A stretch of 64,000 bases of DNA from the NCBI RefSeq assembly GCF_014529945.1, contig NZ_JACVFB010000001.1:930001-994000 (forward strand), written 5' to 3'. A program made the translations under genes and the position numbers. Under the pieces are notes generated by a model that saw nothing but the letters and a program-made list of their open reading frames with translations, had not been told where the DNA came from and did not search any database. This document shows, one piece after another, positions 26,253-34,702 of the stretch. Each line of letters begins with the position of its first letter. The first letter of the stretch is position 1. The DNA comes from Chitinophaga varians. GTDB taxonomy: Bacteria > Bacteroidota > Bacteroidia > Chitinophagales > Chitinophagaceae.

Positions 26253-26678
26253 ATGGAAAAAGTACAAAAAGCCTTTTTCGATACCTATACCGATTTCCAG
26301 TGTTATGTCATTGCGCAGGTCAACAGCGGAGATTATAACGGGGTCGGCGCTACGCATTACAACATCGTGGAATACCTGTACCGCAAAGGCCCTGCCAACA
26401 GCAAAACGCTGGCACAGAAATTTCATATCAGCGCCCCGGCCATTTCCCGTCATGTAAAGCTATTGCTGGAGAAAAAACTGCTTGTTCAGAAGCAGCTGCC
26501 GGAAGATCGTCGGAATTTCCTGCTGGAAGTGACGAGCAAAGGAAAACTACTGGTTGACGGCTCGGAAAACCAACGCCACAGCGTTACTACGCGTATCAGC
26601 GGCATGCTGCCTAAAAAAGAACTGGAACAGTTTACCCGCATCCTCCGGAAAGTGGTAGATATACTGAAGGAAGAATAG
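26253..26678 (+). CDS. MarR-family transcriptional regulator
   Basis: This is a 141-residue winged-helix regulator of the MarR type. The HTH reads NSKTLAQKFHISAPAISRHV, followed by the wing KKLLVQKQLPEDRRNF with the typical D-R pair, and amphipathic dimerisation helices at both ends. MarR proteins bind as dimers to palindromes and let go when they meet a small molecule. The divergent uvrA-like gene and the repeats in the 55-base gap suggest it represses both genes. Confidence 0.9.
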   Translation: MEKVQKAFFDTYTDFQCYVIAQVNSGDYNGVGATHYNIVEYLYRKGPANSKTLAQKFHISAPAISRHVKLLLEKKLLVQKQLPEDRRNFLLEVTSKGKLLVDGSENQRHSVTTRISGMLPKKELEQFTRILRKVVDILKEE

Positions 26679-26724
26679 GGGTAAGAAAGCGTTCACGTGT
26701 CATCTGGATATTGCCATCTGACAT

Positions 26725-27609
26725 ATGAAAATAAAAACTGTTAAGCCAATTGAATTTGAACGCTGGTATATGTCCGGTATACCCCCGGTTTTCAAAACCC
26801 TGGGCACGCCGCTACAGATATTCGATATCCGGGAGACAGCCGGGATGATCAGCCTGCCAACGCCGCTTTACCGGCCCGACTACAATTTTATCGTTCACCT
26901 CACACAGGGGCATGCCAGTCAGCAGGTAGACGCTGCGGTAAAACATATCGGCCCCCATGATGTCCTCTTCGTAAAACAGGGCAATGTAACCGCCCTGCTG
27001 GAAACCAGTGACGACGTGGAAGGATACGTGGTGGTGTTTGAAGAAAGCACCCTGCATCATCTGTTGTCCAAAGAAAAGCTGATACACCTGTTCAGCACCG
27101 GCACGGTGGTACACCTGCCCGATGACACCAGCCATTGGCTTACACCGCTCTTTGGATTGCTCACCCGCGAACTGTATCAGTTCACTCCCGACATCGGCAT
27201 CTGCTACTCCCTCTTCCAGGCAGCGCTCATGAAAATCATCGCGGCTGATAACGGCCAACATAAATCAGTGACCCGCAGCAGCGAAATCACTTTTGCGTTT
27301 AAGGAACTGGTCTATAAACACCATGTGGAACAAAGAGCGGTTTCCTTTTATGTAGATAAACTGGCTGTTTCGGTGAACTATCTGAACCGCTGTGTGCAAC
27401 AGACTTTAGGCACGGCGCCCAAAGAGTGGATCAACAAAGTGAACATCCTGCATAGCCAGCTTTTGTTACAGGATTTTACGAAAGATATTGCCGCTGTGGC
27501 TTTTGAGCTGAACTACGAAGACCCCGGTTATTTCGGTCGTCTTTTTAAGAAGATCACCCACCTCACACCTTCCGAATACAGGGCTTCTCTCGTGCAAAGT
27601 TTGTCCTGA
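26725..27609 (+). CDS. AraC-family transcriptional regulator
   Basis: This is a 294-residue AraC regulator with an N-terminal cupin-like region (about 20-160) and C-terminal double HTH (about 195-294): VDKLAVSVNYLNRCVQQTLG, then DIAAVAFELNYEDPGYFGRL with the conserved F-GRLFKK. It follows marR by 46 bases but has a different family and may be separate. The downstream gene, 71 bases on, is an outer-membrane beta-barrel protein that it may control. The ligand is unknown. Confidence 0.9.
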   Translation: MKIKTVKPIEFERWYMSGIPPVFKTLGTPLQIFDIRETAGMISLPTPLYRPDYNFIVHLTQGHASQQVDAAVKHIGPHDVLFVKQGNVTALLETSDDVEGYVVVFEESTLHHLLSKEKLIHLFSTGTVVHLPDDTSHWLTPLFGLLTRELYQFTPDIGICYSLFQAALMKIIAADNGQHKSVTRSSEITFAFKELVYKHHVEQRAVSFYVDKLAVSVNYLNRCVQQTLGTAPKEWINKVNILHSQLLLQDFTKDIAAVAFELNYEDPGYFGRLFKKITHLTPSEYRASLVQSLS

Positions 27610-27680
27610 TAAAGGTAGATTCTGTTCTACAACAAGCGCCGGCCGCGGGCGACCTTCGTGTTATCAAATTAAAGGAAAAC

Positions 27681-28598
27681 ATGAAACGCTCATTGCATCA
27701 GTCATTGCTCATCAGTCTGTTGGTATTTTATTCGAAAGGTATTTTCGCGCAAACGATCAAAGATGTAGCCGGAGTATCGGTGACCGCCCATGGAGAAAGT
27801 CAGTTCAACGATCTCCCGGAGGGAAGCGGTCTGAATGGCAACAAATTTAAATACAATACCTACGACGCGTGGTTGTCGTTACCCCCCATGCACTTCGGAA
27901 AAACACAGCTCTTCACGAACATCCACTACCGCCGGATGGATTTTTCTTTCGACCAGAAAAATACCGGACACCTTTATCAGCTGGACAAAATTCATGAGGT
28001 GAAAGCGGTGATGATCGTCAGACATCCTATTGCGAAGAAATGGTCTGTTTTAGGGATACTCATTCCTACGGTGGCAGCTGATTTCAAAAGCGGGCTTTCT
28101 TCAGATGACCTGATCGTGGACGGTATCTATGGCGTGTCTAAAAGGTTCGGCAAAAAATCTAATCTGGAAGTGGGTTTCGGCTTGCATGTCATGTACTCCT
28201 TCCGGGAATTCCTGTTCACTCCCGGCATCTCCGTCGACTATAAAAGCAACAATGGCAAATGGGTGGGCCAGTTCTATTGGCCCCGGCTCAACGTGGTCTA
28301 TAACCTAACGCCCAATACACAGGTAGGCATCGCAGGGGCCATCGACTGGACCCGCTATAACCTGAAGAACTATACGGACTTTGAAGGCAGGGAAATCGAC
28401 TATGCGCAGTTCTCCACTATTCATGCCGGCCTACAGTTTAACCAGCGCATTTATAAAAACTTCTGGTTCCAGTTGCAGGGCGGTATAGGGCTGGCTGGCA
28501 GTTATAAACTCTTCAGTCCCGGTCATGACACCATCCGCAATTTCGGCATCGACAATACCGCCTACGGCAAAGCCATGATCACCTATCGGTTGAAGTAG
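27681..28598 (+). CDS. Outer-membrane beta-barrel protein (DUF6268-like)
   Basis: This is a 305-residue protein with a signal peptide ending FAQ (about residue 24). The rest alternates hydrophobic and polar residues with many aromatics near strand ends, as in a small outer-membrane beta-barrel, and the chain ends in a strand (AMITYRLK). I would place it near DUF6268, but that is from memory of the pattern rather than a match. Its job could be a porin or surface protein; it follows the AraC regulator. Confidence 0.65.
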   Translation: MKRSLHQSLLISLLVFYSKGIFAQTIKDVAGVSVTAHGESQFNDLPEGSGLNGNKFKYNTYDAWLSLPPMHFGKTQLFTNIHYRRMDFSFDQKNTGHLYQLDKIHEVKAVMIVRHPIAKKWSVLGILIPTVAADFKSGLSSDDLIVDGIYGVSKRFGKKSNLEVGFGLHVMYSFREFLFTPGISVDYKSNNGKWVGQFYWPRLNVVYNLTPNTQVGIAGAIDWTRYNLKNYTDFEGREIDYAQFSTIHAGLQFNQRIYKNFWFQLQGGIGLAGSYKLFSPGHDTIRNFGIDNTAYGKAMITYRLK

Positions 28599-28622
28599 CC
28601 ACTGTTTGTGGGAGGAATTGTT

Positions 28623-28630
28623 TATTTTTG
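28623..28630 (+). promoter_or_regulatory. Predicted -7 promoter box of the RNA ligase gene
   Basis: TATTTTTG matches the Bacteroidota vegetative -7 consensus TAnnTTTG and lies 32 bases before the RNA ligase start. A TTTG at 28605 is nearer than the usual -33 position, so only the -7 box is convincing. Confidence 0.45.
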
Positions 28631-28662
28631 CCGCTGTTAACCACGGGCCATCCCGATAAAAA

Positions 28663-29694
28663 ATGAACAAACACTCCGAATACGAAAAAATGCCCAAAAG
28701 TCTGAAAGGCCTTCACCTGTCAGAGAAAACGATGCAAGACCTCAATAAACTTAAATGGGCAGTGACAGAGAAAGTACATGGCGCCAACTTCAGCTTTGTG
28801 TACGAAGATCATCAGTTATCATTTGCCAAACGGAAAGCCTATCTGCAATGGAGCGACGATTTTTTCGGTTTCCAGGCGGTGGTGGCCGGTATGGAAGAGC
28901 GGATCGTTCGCCTCTTTGAGCAGCTGAGGCAGGATGTGCCGGCACAACGGTACATCCTCTACGGAGAACTGTTTGGCGGGAAATACCCACATCCTGATGT
29001 AACACCGGACCCACAGGTGCAGGCCATCCAGACGGGCGTGTATTACAGCCCGGTAGTGCGGTTCTGCGCTTTCGATATTGCCGTGGAAACTGCCGACGGC
29101 ACTAAACGTTATATCGATTATGATACCGCGGTCACCTACTTCGAACAGTTTGGCATCTTCTACGCGAAGGTGCTCTTTGCCGGTAAGTGGAACGAAGCGC
29201 TGAATTTTGATACCCGCATTGTTTCCGGCATCCCCGCGCAGTTGCAACTGCCCGAGCTGCCGTTTAACCTGATAGAAGGCGTGGTGATCAAGCCGCTGCA
29301 CCATTCGGGGCTCACTACGCTGGATATACGTCCGGTCATCAAGCTGAAAAATCCGGAGTTTGACGAGGAGCAGAAATTCCACGAGGCAGAGAAGTGGTCG
29401 TTTATCCCCGAGGTAACGTCCCGGTCGGAGCAGCTTTCTTTCCTGGTGGCCGAAATGGCGCGTTATGTCACCAGCAACCGACTGGACAGTGTCTTGTCAA
29501 AGACAGGCCGGCCGGATATCGCCAATCCACAACGGCAGGAGGAGATCAGACAGGAATTTCTGGAAGATGTATGGGTAGATTTCAATGAGGACAACGGCAA
29601 TATCCTTGCTGATCTGGACGAGCAGGACCGCCGCTGGGTGAGGGAGCGTGTCGCTGCCCGCATAGCAGTGTTAATAGCTGAATGCCGGTCCTGA
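28663..29694 (+). CDS. T4 Rnl2-type RNA ligase family protein
   Basis: This is a 343-residue nucleotidyltransferase of the RNA ligase 2 family, which seals 3'-OH/5'-phosphate nicks in RNA after forming a lysyl-AMP. Motif I is TEKVHGANF with Lys37 as the predicted AMP-accepting residue (T4 Rnl2 has EKIHGTN). LYGELFGGKYPHP is the motif III region, IEGVVIKP is motif IV and VIKLKNPEF is motif V, so all core motifs are present. About 100 residues follow motif V, consistent with an Rnl2-like C-terminal domain. It has its own -7 box and stands alone; the next gene converges and its stop is one base away. Whether it repairs RNA, acts in stress or counters tRNA-cutting toxins is not shown. Confidence 0.9.
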   Translation: MNKHSEYEKMPKSLKGLHLSEKTMQDLNKLKWAVTEKVHGANFSFVYEDHQLSFAKRKAYLQWSDDFFGFQAVVAGMEERIVRLFEQLRQDVPAQRYILYGELFGGKYPHPDVTPDPQVQAIQTGVYYSPVVRFCAFDIAVETADGTKRYIDYDTAVTYFEQFGIFYAKVLFAGKWNEALNFDTRIVSGIPAQLQLPELPFNLIEGVVIKPLHHSGLTTLDIRPVIKLKNPEFDEEQKFHEAEKWSFIPEVTSRSEQLSFLVAEMARYVTSNRLDSVLSKTGRPDIANPQRQEEIRQEFLEDVWVDFNEDNGNILADLDEQDRRWVRERVAARIAVLIAECRS

Positions 29695-29695
29695 A

Positions 29696-30418
29696 TTATT
29701 TTTCCCGGTTTTTTCTGATGAATTTCAGCAGCGGTTCTTCAGCTGCTGGTATTTCCTCCTTCCTGCTTTTGGTATAAGGTATCCCGCGGGGCGGCTGTTT
29801 TAAGTCCGGCCCGCCTTTATGGGCATACGGAAGATAATGGGGCGGAGGCGTTGGTAGCTGTCGCTCGCAGGCTTCCGAACAGAGATTGACTAATAAAGGC
29901 ACCACATCGGTCCCTATGCAAAGGCTGATCCAGGCCTGATTGACTTCCTGGTAGGACAGTTCCCTGCGGCAGCAGCTGCAGCGGACCGTTTCGCTAAAGT
30001 ACCGGACAGGATTGTCACGCAGGTCGGGAAAAGGTTTCCGGTGTTTGTAGTTCCCATATAAAGCACGGGTGCTTATTCTGCTGTCCCGGAGGTTTTTGCA
30101 GCGGGTAATTTCGTAGGGAAACCAGCAGAGATCATACGACGTATAGGGGTCGAAGTTTTCAAGTGCGCTCATTTCACCAATCTCCGGCGGAATTCGTTTC
30201 AGGTTGCTGCCATATAGCCGTACCCGTTTTACCCGGGTGAGCGTACCGATGGTTTCCGGCAGCGTATATATCTGCGCAAAAAGATCTGCTCCGAGAAACT
30301 CGCGGGGCGCGAACTCCTCCCGTTGCTCATCCGCCACGATTTTAATGTATTCACACAATTTCTGCCAGGCAGGAGAGTGCCTGTCTTGTTTGTCCAGTTT
30401 GACTTTCGATATGTTCAT
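29696..30418 (-). CDS. Leucine-rich-repeat-like protein with Cys-rich C-terminal part
   Basis: This is a 240-residue cytoplasmic protein. Residues about 45-115 show short LRR-like units (LPETIGTLTRVKRVRLYGSN, LKRIPPEIGEMSALENF). The second half holds a Cys cluster, RCSCCRREL and LCSEACERQL, which could bind zinc, followed by a Pro-rich tail. The start at 30418 has GGAG eight bases upstream; the Met at 30448 has no such site. It is tail-to-tail with the RNA ligase gene. I know of no function; LRRs usually bind proteins. Confidence 0.65.
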   Translation of the reverse strand: MNISKVKLDKQDRHSPAWQKLCEYIKIVADEQREEFAPREFLGADLFAQIYTLPETIGTLTRVKRVRLYGSNLKRIPPEIGEMSALENFDPYTSYDLCWFPYEITRCKNLRDSRISTRALYGNYKHRKPFPDLRDNPVRYFSETVRCSCCRRELSYQEVNQAWISLCIGTDVVPLLVNLCSEACERQLPTPPPHYLPYAHKGGPDLKQPPRGIPYTKSRKEEIPAAEEPLLKFIRKNREK

Positions 30419-30508
30419 CCCGATATCTCCTTTGATCGTTCCAAACATACTGTTTTTTACGGGAAGCCTCCGGAGATGTTTCCCGGAGGTTTCCCATAAA
30501 AAAGATGG

Positions 30509-30952
30509 TTATTGTTTCACCATCGTATAGGTCAGTTTATCGCCTTTCGTTAAAGCGCCTTCCACATAATATACCAGTGTTTTACAATCGTAGCTGGCGA
30601 TGGTGCCCTGTAGTTTGCCGTCGCTGGTGAGGGTATTGCCTTTCACTTCCCAGGTGCCGTGGTCTACGGTCTGTTCCTGGCAAACGGTGCCGGCGTCGTG
30701 GTAGGTATAGGTGCCGTTGCTTTTCAGCTCCATGATATCGTCCTTTTCACAGTCTTCCAGATAGGTGAGATAATCAACGGGCGTGGCGGTGGCACTTTCC
30801 CGGTATTGCAGGGCGGTCAGTTTGTAGGAGCCGGAAAGGCCGGTCACGCTGATATCACAGCCGGAAGGGCTGCTTTTTTCTTTTTTACAGGAAAACAGCA
30901 GGGCGGAAGCGATGAGTACAGTGGCGGTGCATTTGATGGTCATTGTTTTCAT
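30509..30952 (-). CDS. Lipocalin-like lipoprotein
   Basis: This is a 147-residue predicted lipoprotein with lipobox LLFSC and a mature beta-rich domain: SGSYKLTALQY at the start, then ELKSNGTYTYHD and HGTWEVKGNTL, the pattern of Bacteroidota lipocalin-like domains in which a small barrel may hold a hydrophobic ligand. Four mature Cys besides the lipidated one could form disulfides. The Met at 30952 fits the signal peptide best; a longer frame upstream is unlikely. Single gene. Confidence 0.72.
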   Translation of the reverse strand: MKTMTIKCTATVLIASALLFSCKKEKSSPSGCDISVTGLSGSYKLTALQYRESATATPVDYLTYLEDCEKDDIMELKSNGTYTYHDAGTVCQEQTVDHGTWEVKGNTLTSDGKLQGTIASYDCKTLVYYVEGALTKGDKLTYTMVKQ

Positions 30953-31141
30953 ATATTTCGTTTGAGTGGATTTTACAGTAGTACCCCTGGTGCAGACCAA
31001 AGGGTTGGGGAAAAAAGAAAAAATATTTTTTTGGAGGATTACCCAACCTTTGACAAAAAATAAGGGTATTGATGTTGATATCCGTATATGCGGTAATTTT
31101 ACATATTAGTATTTGTAATACATTAATAGAGCAGTAATAAG

Positions 31142-31969
31142 ATGAAAAACGCGGTATTACTATTTAGCGGGATCTGTTTGATGGGTTGTGGCACCTCCAT
31201 GAAACTGGCCGTGCCGGACAAATTCAAAGAGCAGGCCACCATGCAGCATGTGACCGGTGCGAGAGGCAACAGGATGTCGTTTGCTAATTTTACCACTTCA
31301 AAAATAAAAAGAGGGGTGCATGTCAGTTACCCGGGATGGGGCCCGGTCCATGGTTTTTTCTGGGAGAACCTGTTACTGAACCAGGCGGGCATTTCGAAAT
31401 CTGAAACGGTAGAAAATGAAAAGGCGAAGTTCCGCTATGCCATTACCGACGGGCGCAACACCGTGGAGATATTTGCCCACGAACGGCAGATGACCAGAAA
31501 ACATGAATATGAAACCACCGATAATCGTAATATATTGAGTGGTTTTGAAGTATTACAGGAACACCGGTATATTTTCTCCGCGTTGATCAGCGTAGATACC
31601 ACACAGGAGAGTAAGAACTGGGAGCTGGTGATGACCAACATATACGACCGGAAAGAACAGAACGACAAGAACCCTTTCGCTTTTATTAAACAGGAAGACG
31701 AAGGGATGGCCACCAACGGTATTGACACGATCCATATCAAACCGCTCAGCATTAAAAAAACGGAGCTGTCCAACGGCAAAACAGGGCAGTTGCTTTTTAA
31801 GATGATGTCGGGGTATGAGCTCAGCACCAGGGACGGCGTGATCGCCATCATCGACCTGATTGACCGGAATGTCTGGTTTTATAATGAACTGTCCCCCGCA
31901 GAGAAGCTGAACGTGAGCGCCATTACCACCGCGCTGTTTGCAAGAAAAGTGCATGACACCAAGTGGTAG
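31142..31969 (+). CDS. Lipoprotein of unknown function
   Basis: This is a 275-residue protein with signal peptide and lipobox LMGCG. The mature part is mixed alpha/beta with no motif I recognise (SYPGWGPVHGFFWENLLLNQ is the most distinctive stretch). An inverted repeat TTACA/TGTAA at 31099-31118 lies before the start. An ECF sigma gene follows within about 100 bases, so the two may be functionally linked, but there is no proof. Confidence 0.7.
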   Translation: MKNAVLLFSGICLMGCGTSMKLAVPDKFKEQATMQHVTGARGNRMSFANFTTSKIKRGVHVSYPGWGPVHGFFWENLLLNQAGISKSETVENEKAKFRYAITDGRNTVEIFAHERQMTRKHEYETTDNRNILSGFEVLQEHRYIFSALISVDTTQESKNWELVMTNIYDRKEQNDKNPFAFIKQEDEGMATNGIDTIHIKPLSIKKTELSNGKTGQLLFKMMSGYELSTRDGVIAIIDLIDRNVWFYNELSPAEKLNVSAITTALFARKVHDTKW

Positions 31970-32112
31970 CCGGCCCTGGGATTTAATGAGACAATAGTAC
32001 TAAACGGTTTGACAGACAACTGGAACAGGATTTAAAGCATATTATCGCAGATTGCCGCCAGGGCAACAGGAAAGCACAGGAGCAGCTGTACAGGCAGCTC
32101 TATGGCTTTGCC

Positions 32113-32553
32113 ATGGCCATTGCTATGCGTTATGCCAACGATGAGCATGAAGCAGGGGACATCCTGTGTCATGCCTTTGTGAAGATGTTCCGGAGTCTGC
32201 ACACCTTTGATGAAACGAAAGGTAACTTCCACGGCTGGTTGAAAAAAATCGTCATCAACGAAGCGCTGGATGTCGTCAAACAACGGAGCCGCTTCACCAG
32301 CCTCGAACTGGAAGCGGTGGAAGAGCCTTCCGTCAATAACAGTATAATCGAAAAAACAGATGCCGCGGACATCCTGCAGCTGGTACGGAAGCTACCACCT
32401 GCCACGCATGCGGTCTTTGTGTTGTATGCCATTGATGGTTACACGCACCGGGAAATTGCCACGCAATTGAACATCAGTGAAGGAACCAGTAAATGGCATC
32501 TGAGTGAGGCAAGAAAAATTCTTCAGCAAAAATTAACAGCAACAAAGGTTTAG
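32113..32553 (+). CDS. RNA polymerase ECF sigma factor, start unclear
   Basis: From the ATG at 32113 this is a 146-residue sigma-70 family protein with region 2 (YANDEHEAGDILCHAFVKMF, then GNFHGWLKKIVINEALD) and region 4 (TREIATQLNISEGTSKWHLS is the HTH; residue 3 here is H-R-E in the protein). Homology continues upstream in the same frame: 32041-32112 encodes IIADCRQGNRKAQEQLYRQL and LYGF, the usual start of sigma region 2. No ATG, GTG or TTG exists in that frame back to the stop at 31987-31989, so translation may begin at ATT 32041 or CTG 32020, or there is a sequence error. The stop overlaps the GTG start of the next gene (TAGTG), a coupled sigma/anti-sigma layout. Confidence 0.82.
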   Translation: MAIAMRYANDEHEAGDILCHAFVKMFRSLHTFDETKGNFHGWLKKIVINEALDVVKQRSRFTSLELEAVEEPSVNNSIIEKTDAADILQLVRKLPPATHAVFVLYAIDGYTHREIATQLNISEGTSKWHLSEARKILQQKLTATKV

Positions 32554-33227
32554 TGAATACAACCACTCCATACGAAAAATTAATAGCAGCGAAGCTGGAC
32601 CAGGTGCCCGTTCCCGATATGGCGGACAGCATTTGGGCGAGCATTGCGTTGCAGTTGGATGCGGTTGCAGACACACCGGATGATCATTCCTCAGATGATG
32701 CCAAAGACAATCAACAAACAGACAATCACCCTACAGAAAACAATACCCCTCATCAAGCAGCGGCGAAGAAAAGCATTATACAATATCTCAGTAAAGGCTG
32801 GTATGGTTTTGCCGGCGCCGCAGCTGCTGCCACAGCACTATGGTGGTACACCAGTCACCAGACACCCACACCGGAAAAGACGGCACCTGTAAAAGCCATT
32901 CCGGAAACACATGCGCCAGCGCCACCCGACAGTAATACCACCATAACGCCGGTAGAAAAGAAAGCTGTTCCGGTCATCCTTAAAAAAGATAGCATCTCCC
33001 TGATAGAGGTGCCGCCACCGGGTGCTCCACCATTGGATTCTTCAGCAAGACAAGTTGTGCCGCCACCCGTGGTGGATTCTCCCGTCATACAACATCAGCG
33101 GTATCTTCCGCTGGAGACAGACACCGTGCAGACCGTTCCCGTTAAAAAGCCACGGGGCGTAAAAGGAATCACGCCGGATGATTACCGGATATCGGTGCAA
33201 AAAGATTCTTCCGGGAAAAAGAACTAG
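32553..33227 (+). CDS. Single-pass membrane protein, probable anti-sigma factor
   Basis: This is a 224-residue protein that starts at GTG 32553, overlapping the sigma stop by one base. The N-terminal ~30 residues (YEKLIAAKLDQVPVPDMADS) are cytoplasmic and resemble the sigma-binding end of Bacteroidota anti-sigma factors. A membrane helix lies at about 80-98 (FAGAAAAATALWWY), then a Pro-rich periplasmic tail rich in PPP and PAP runs. There is no FecR domain. Overlap and topology suggest it holds the upstream sigma factor at the membrane; the signal is unknown. Confidence 0.65.
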   Translation: MNTTTPYEKLIAAKLDQVPVPDMADSIWASIALQLDAVADTPDDHSSDDAKDNQQTDNHPTENNTPHQAAAKKSIIQYLSKGWYGFAGAAAAATALWWYTSHQTPTPEKTAPVKAIPETHAPAPPDSNTTITPVEKKAVPVILKKDSISLIEVPPPGAPPLDSSARQVVPPPVVDSPVIQHQRYLPLETDTVQTVPVKKPRGVKGITPDDYRISVQKDSSGKKN

Positions 33228-33299
33228 GAATTTGTAAAGCAGGCTAACTTCTTTTTTCATGAAATATCGTTACTTTGTCCCTGACGAAAAACCTATAAT

Positions 33300-33662
33300 A
33301 TGTTTACTTACGAACGTAAGATACCGGTAGACATGGACTGTGGCATCACCGTATACATGCAGGTACTGGGCGCTAAATGGAAACCCTGCATCATCGATAT
33401 GATCCATAAGGGCTATCAACGGCCCAGCGAAATGCATCGTCTCATTACCGAAGCGTCTCCGCGGGTGCTGGATATGCAGCTCCGGGAACTGGAAGCCATG
33501 GGCGTGGTGGAAAAACACGCCGGGACTGGTTTTCCGCTGCGCTCCCATTACACCCTCACCGAGTTGGGCATGTCGCTGATTCCGCTGGTAGCAGCCATCG
33601 ACAACTGGGGAAAGAAATATGGAGAGCAGGTGAAACAGGCCATCGCGGGGACCGCAGCCTGA
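33300..33662 (+). CDS. HxlR-family transcriptional regulator
   Basis: This is a 120-residue winged-helix regulator. DCGITVYMQVLGAKWKPCII carries the HxlR signature including the conserved N-terminal Cys and GxKWxxxII, followed by RPSEMHRLITEASPRVLDMQ and a wing before YTLTELG. Some members sense redox or electrophiles through that Cys. The next gene on the same strand, a DUF2306 membrane protein, is the usual kind of target for this family. Confidence 0.9.
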   Translation: MFTYERKIPVDMDCGITVYMQVLGAKWKPCIIDMIHKGYQRPSEMHRLITEASPRVLDMQLRELEAMGVVEKHAGTGFPLRSHYTLTELGMSLIPLVAAIDNWGKKYGEQVKQAIAGTAA

Positions 33663-33736
33663 TACCGAATAATTTTTCGGTTATTGATTCTTGCAGAACG
33701 GATACGGAGTTTTGTGTCCATAAATCTGTAAGCATC

Positions 33737-34363
33737 ATGAATAAAACACTCATCGACAGGTCTTTTTCTCTGAAGGATAGCCTATATGTTCTACTGTGGC
33801 TCGGCATTCTCTTTATTACGTGGACATTCATGCACGGAGCCGACCCATACCTGCAGCTGACACCCGAAGCACTGGGTAAATATTTTCCGGTCAGATGGTT
33901 TCTGCTGATGCATATTACGTCCGGCGGTGGTGCCCTGGTATTGGGACCATTGCAGTTCTGGAAAAAACTGCAGTCCAACAAACGGCTGCACCGCATCGTT
34001 GGTTATCTATACCTGCTGGCCATCCTCGCCAGTAGCCTCTGTGCCGTCGTACTGGCTTCTACTTCAGCCTATGCGGTCAACTGGGCCTACGCTTTCTCCC
34101 TGCAAATATGGGTGTCTGTATGGATCACCACTACCAGCATCGCTTTCTGGCTGGCATTGAAGATGAAATTCAAGCAGCACAAAGACTGGATGATCAGAAG
34201 TTATCTTGTGACTCTGGCCTTTGTAGTGTCTGGCCTGATACTGAAAATGCCGGTGATATACAGGTTGGGTAACTTTGAAGATATCAGTCCCACTTTTTTC
34301 TGGCTGGGATGGGCTATCCCGTTGTATGTCTATGAAATGATCAAGGCGGTGCGATTAAAATAA
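33737..34363 (+). CDS. DUF2306 integral membrane protein
   Basis: This is a 208-residue inner-membrane protein with about six hydrophobic helices (for example LYVLLWLGILFITWTF, LYLLAILASSLCAVV, WVSVWITTTSIAFWLAL). The loop motifs HRIVGYLYL and KDWMIRSYLVTLAFV are those of DUF2306. The function of this family is not known. It lies 74 bases after an HxlR regulator, with a small hairpin (ACCGAA/TTCGGT, 33664-33681) between, and is probably controlled by it. Confidence 0.82.
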   Translation: MNKTLIDRSFSLKDSLYVLLWLGILFITWTFMHGADPYLQLTPEALGKYFPVRWFLLMHITSGGGALVLGPLQFWKKLQSNKRLHRIVGYLYLLAILASSLCAVVLASTSAYAVNWAYAFSLQIWVSVWITTTSIAFWLALKMKFKQHKDWMIRSYLVTLAFVVSGLILKMPVIYRLGNFEDISPTFFWLGWAIPLYVYEMIKAVRLK

Positions 34364-34408
34364 TACGACTATACCCCCGCCGCTATGAGCTCTTTTGAAT
34401 TCAGGTCG

Positions 34409-34687
34409 TCATTCACTTTCATGCCGTATGCCGTTGGCATCAATCCGGCAGTTCCATTTACAAACCGGAAAAAGGCCAGTGGTATTCGCTTCTACGGTAC
34501 CACTGGCCATCAGGTTATCTTTTTCTCCCGGTTCATTGGTGTCGTCCATGAATATATCGATCATCTTTCCTTCGCAGAGCAGTACGACGTTACCGTCGCT
34601 GTCCTGTTTGGTATCTTCCTGTGAGAGCAATACCAGGTCTTCGGCAATCATCTCATTAAAATCCACATATATCCTTGGTCTATCCAT
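34409..34687 (-). CDS. Small acidic conserved protein of unknown function
   Basis: This is a 92-residue protein, MDRPRIYVDFNEMIAEDLVL at the start, acidic throughout and without signal peptide or membrane helix. Similar short proteins starting PRIYVDFNEM are, as I recall, spread among Bacteroidota and have no known role. It lies 15 bases after the next gene on the minus strand (34703-35488) and may share its transcript. Confidence 0.65.
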   Translation of the reverse strand: MDRPRIYVDFNEMIAEDLVLLSQEDTKQDSDGNVVLLCEGKMIDIFMDDTNEPGEKDNLMASGTVEANTTGLFPVCKWNCRIDANGIRHESE

Positions 34688-34702
34688 GGGAGAGGGGAGG
34701 TA

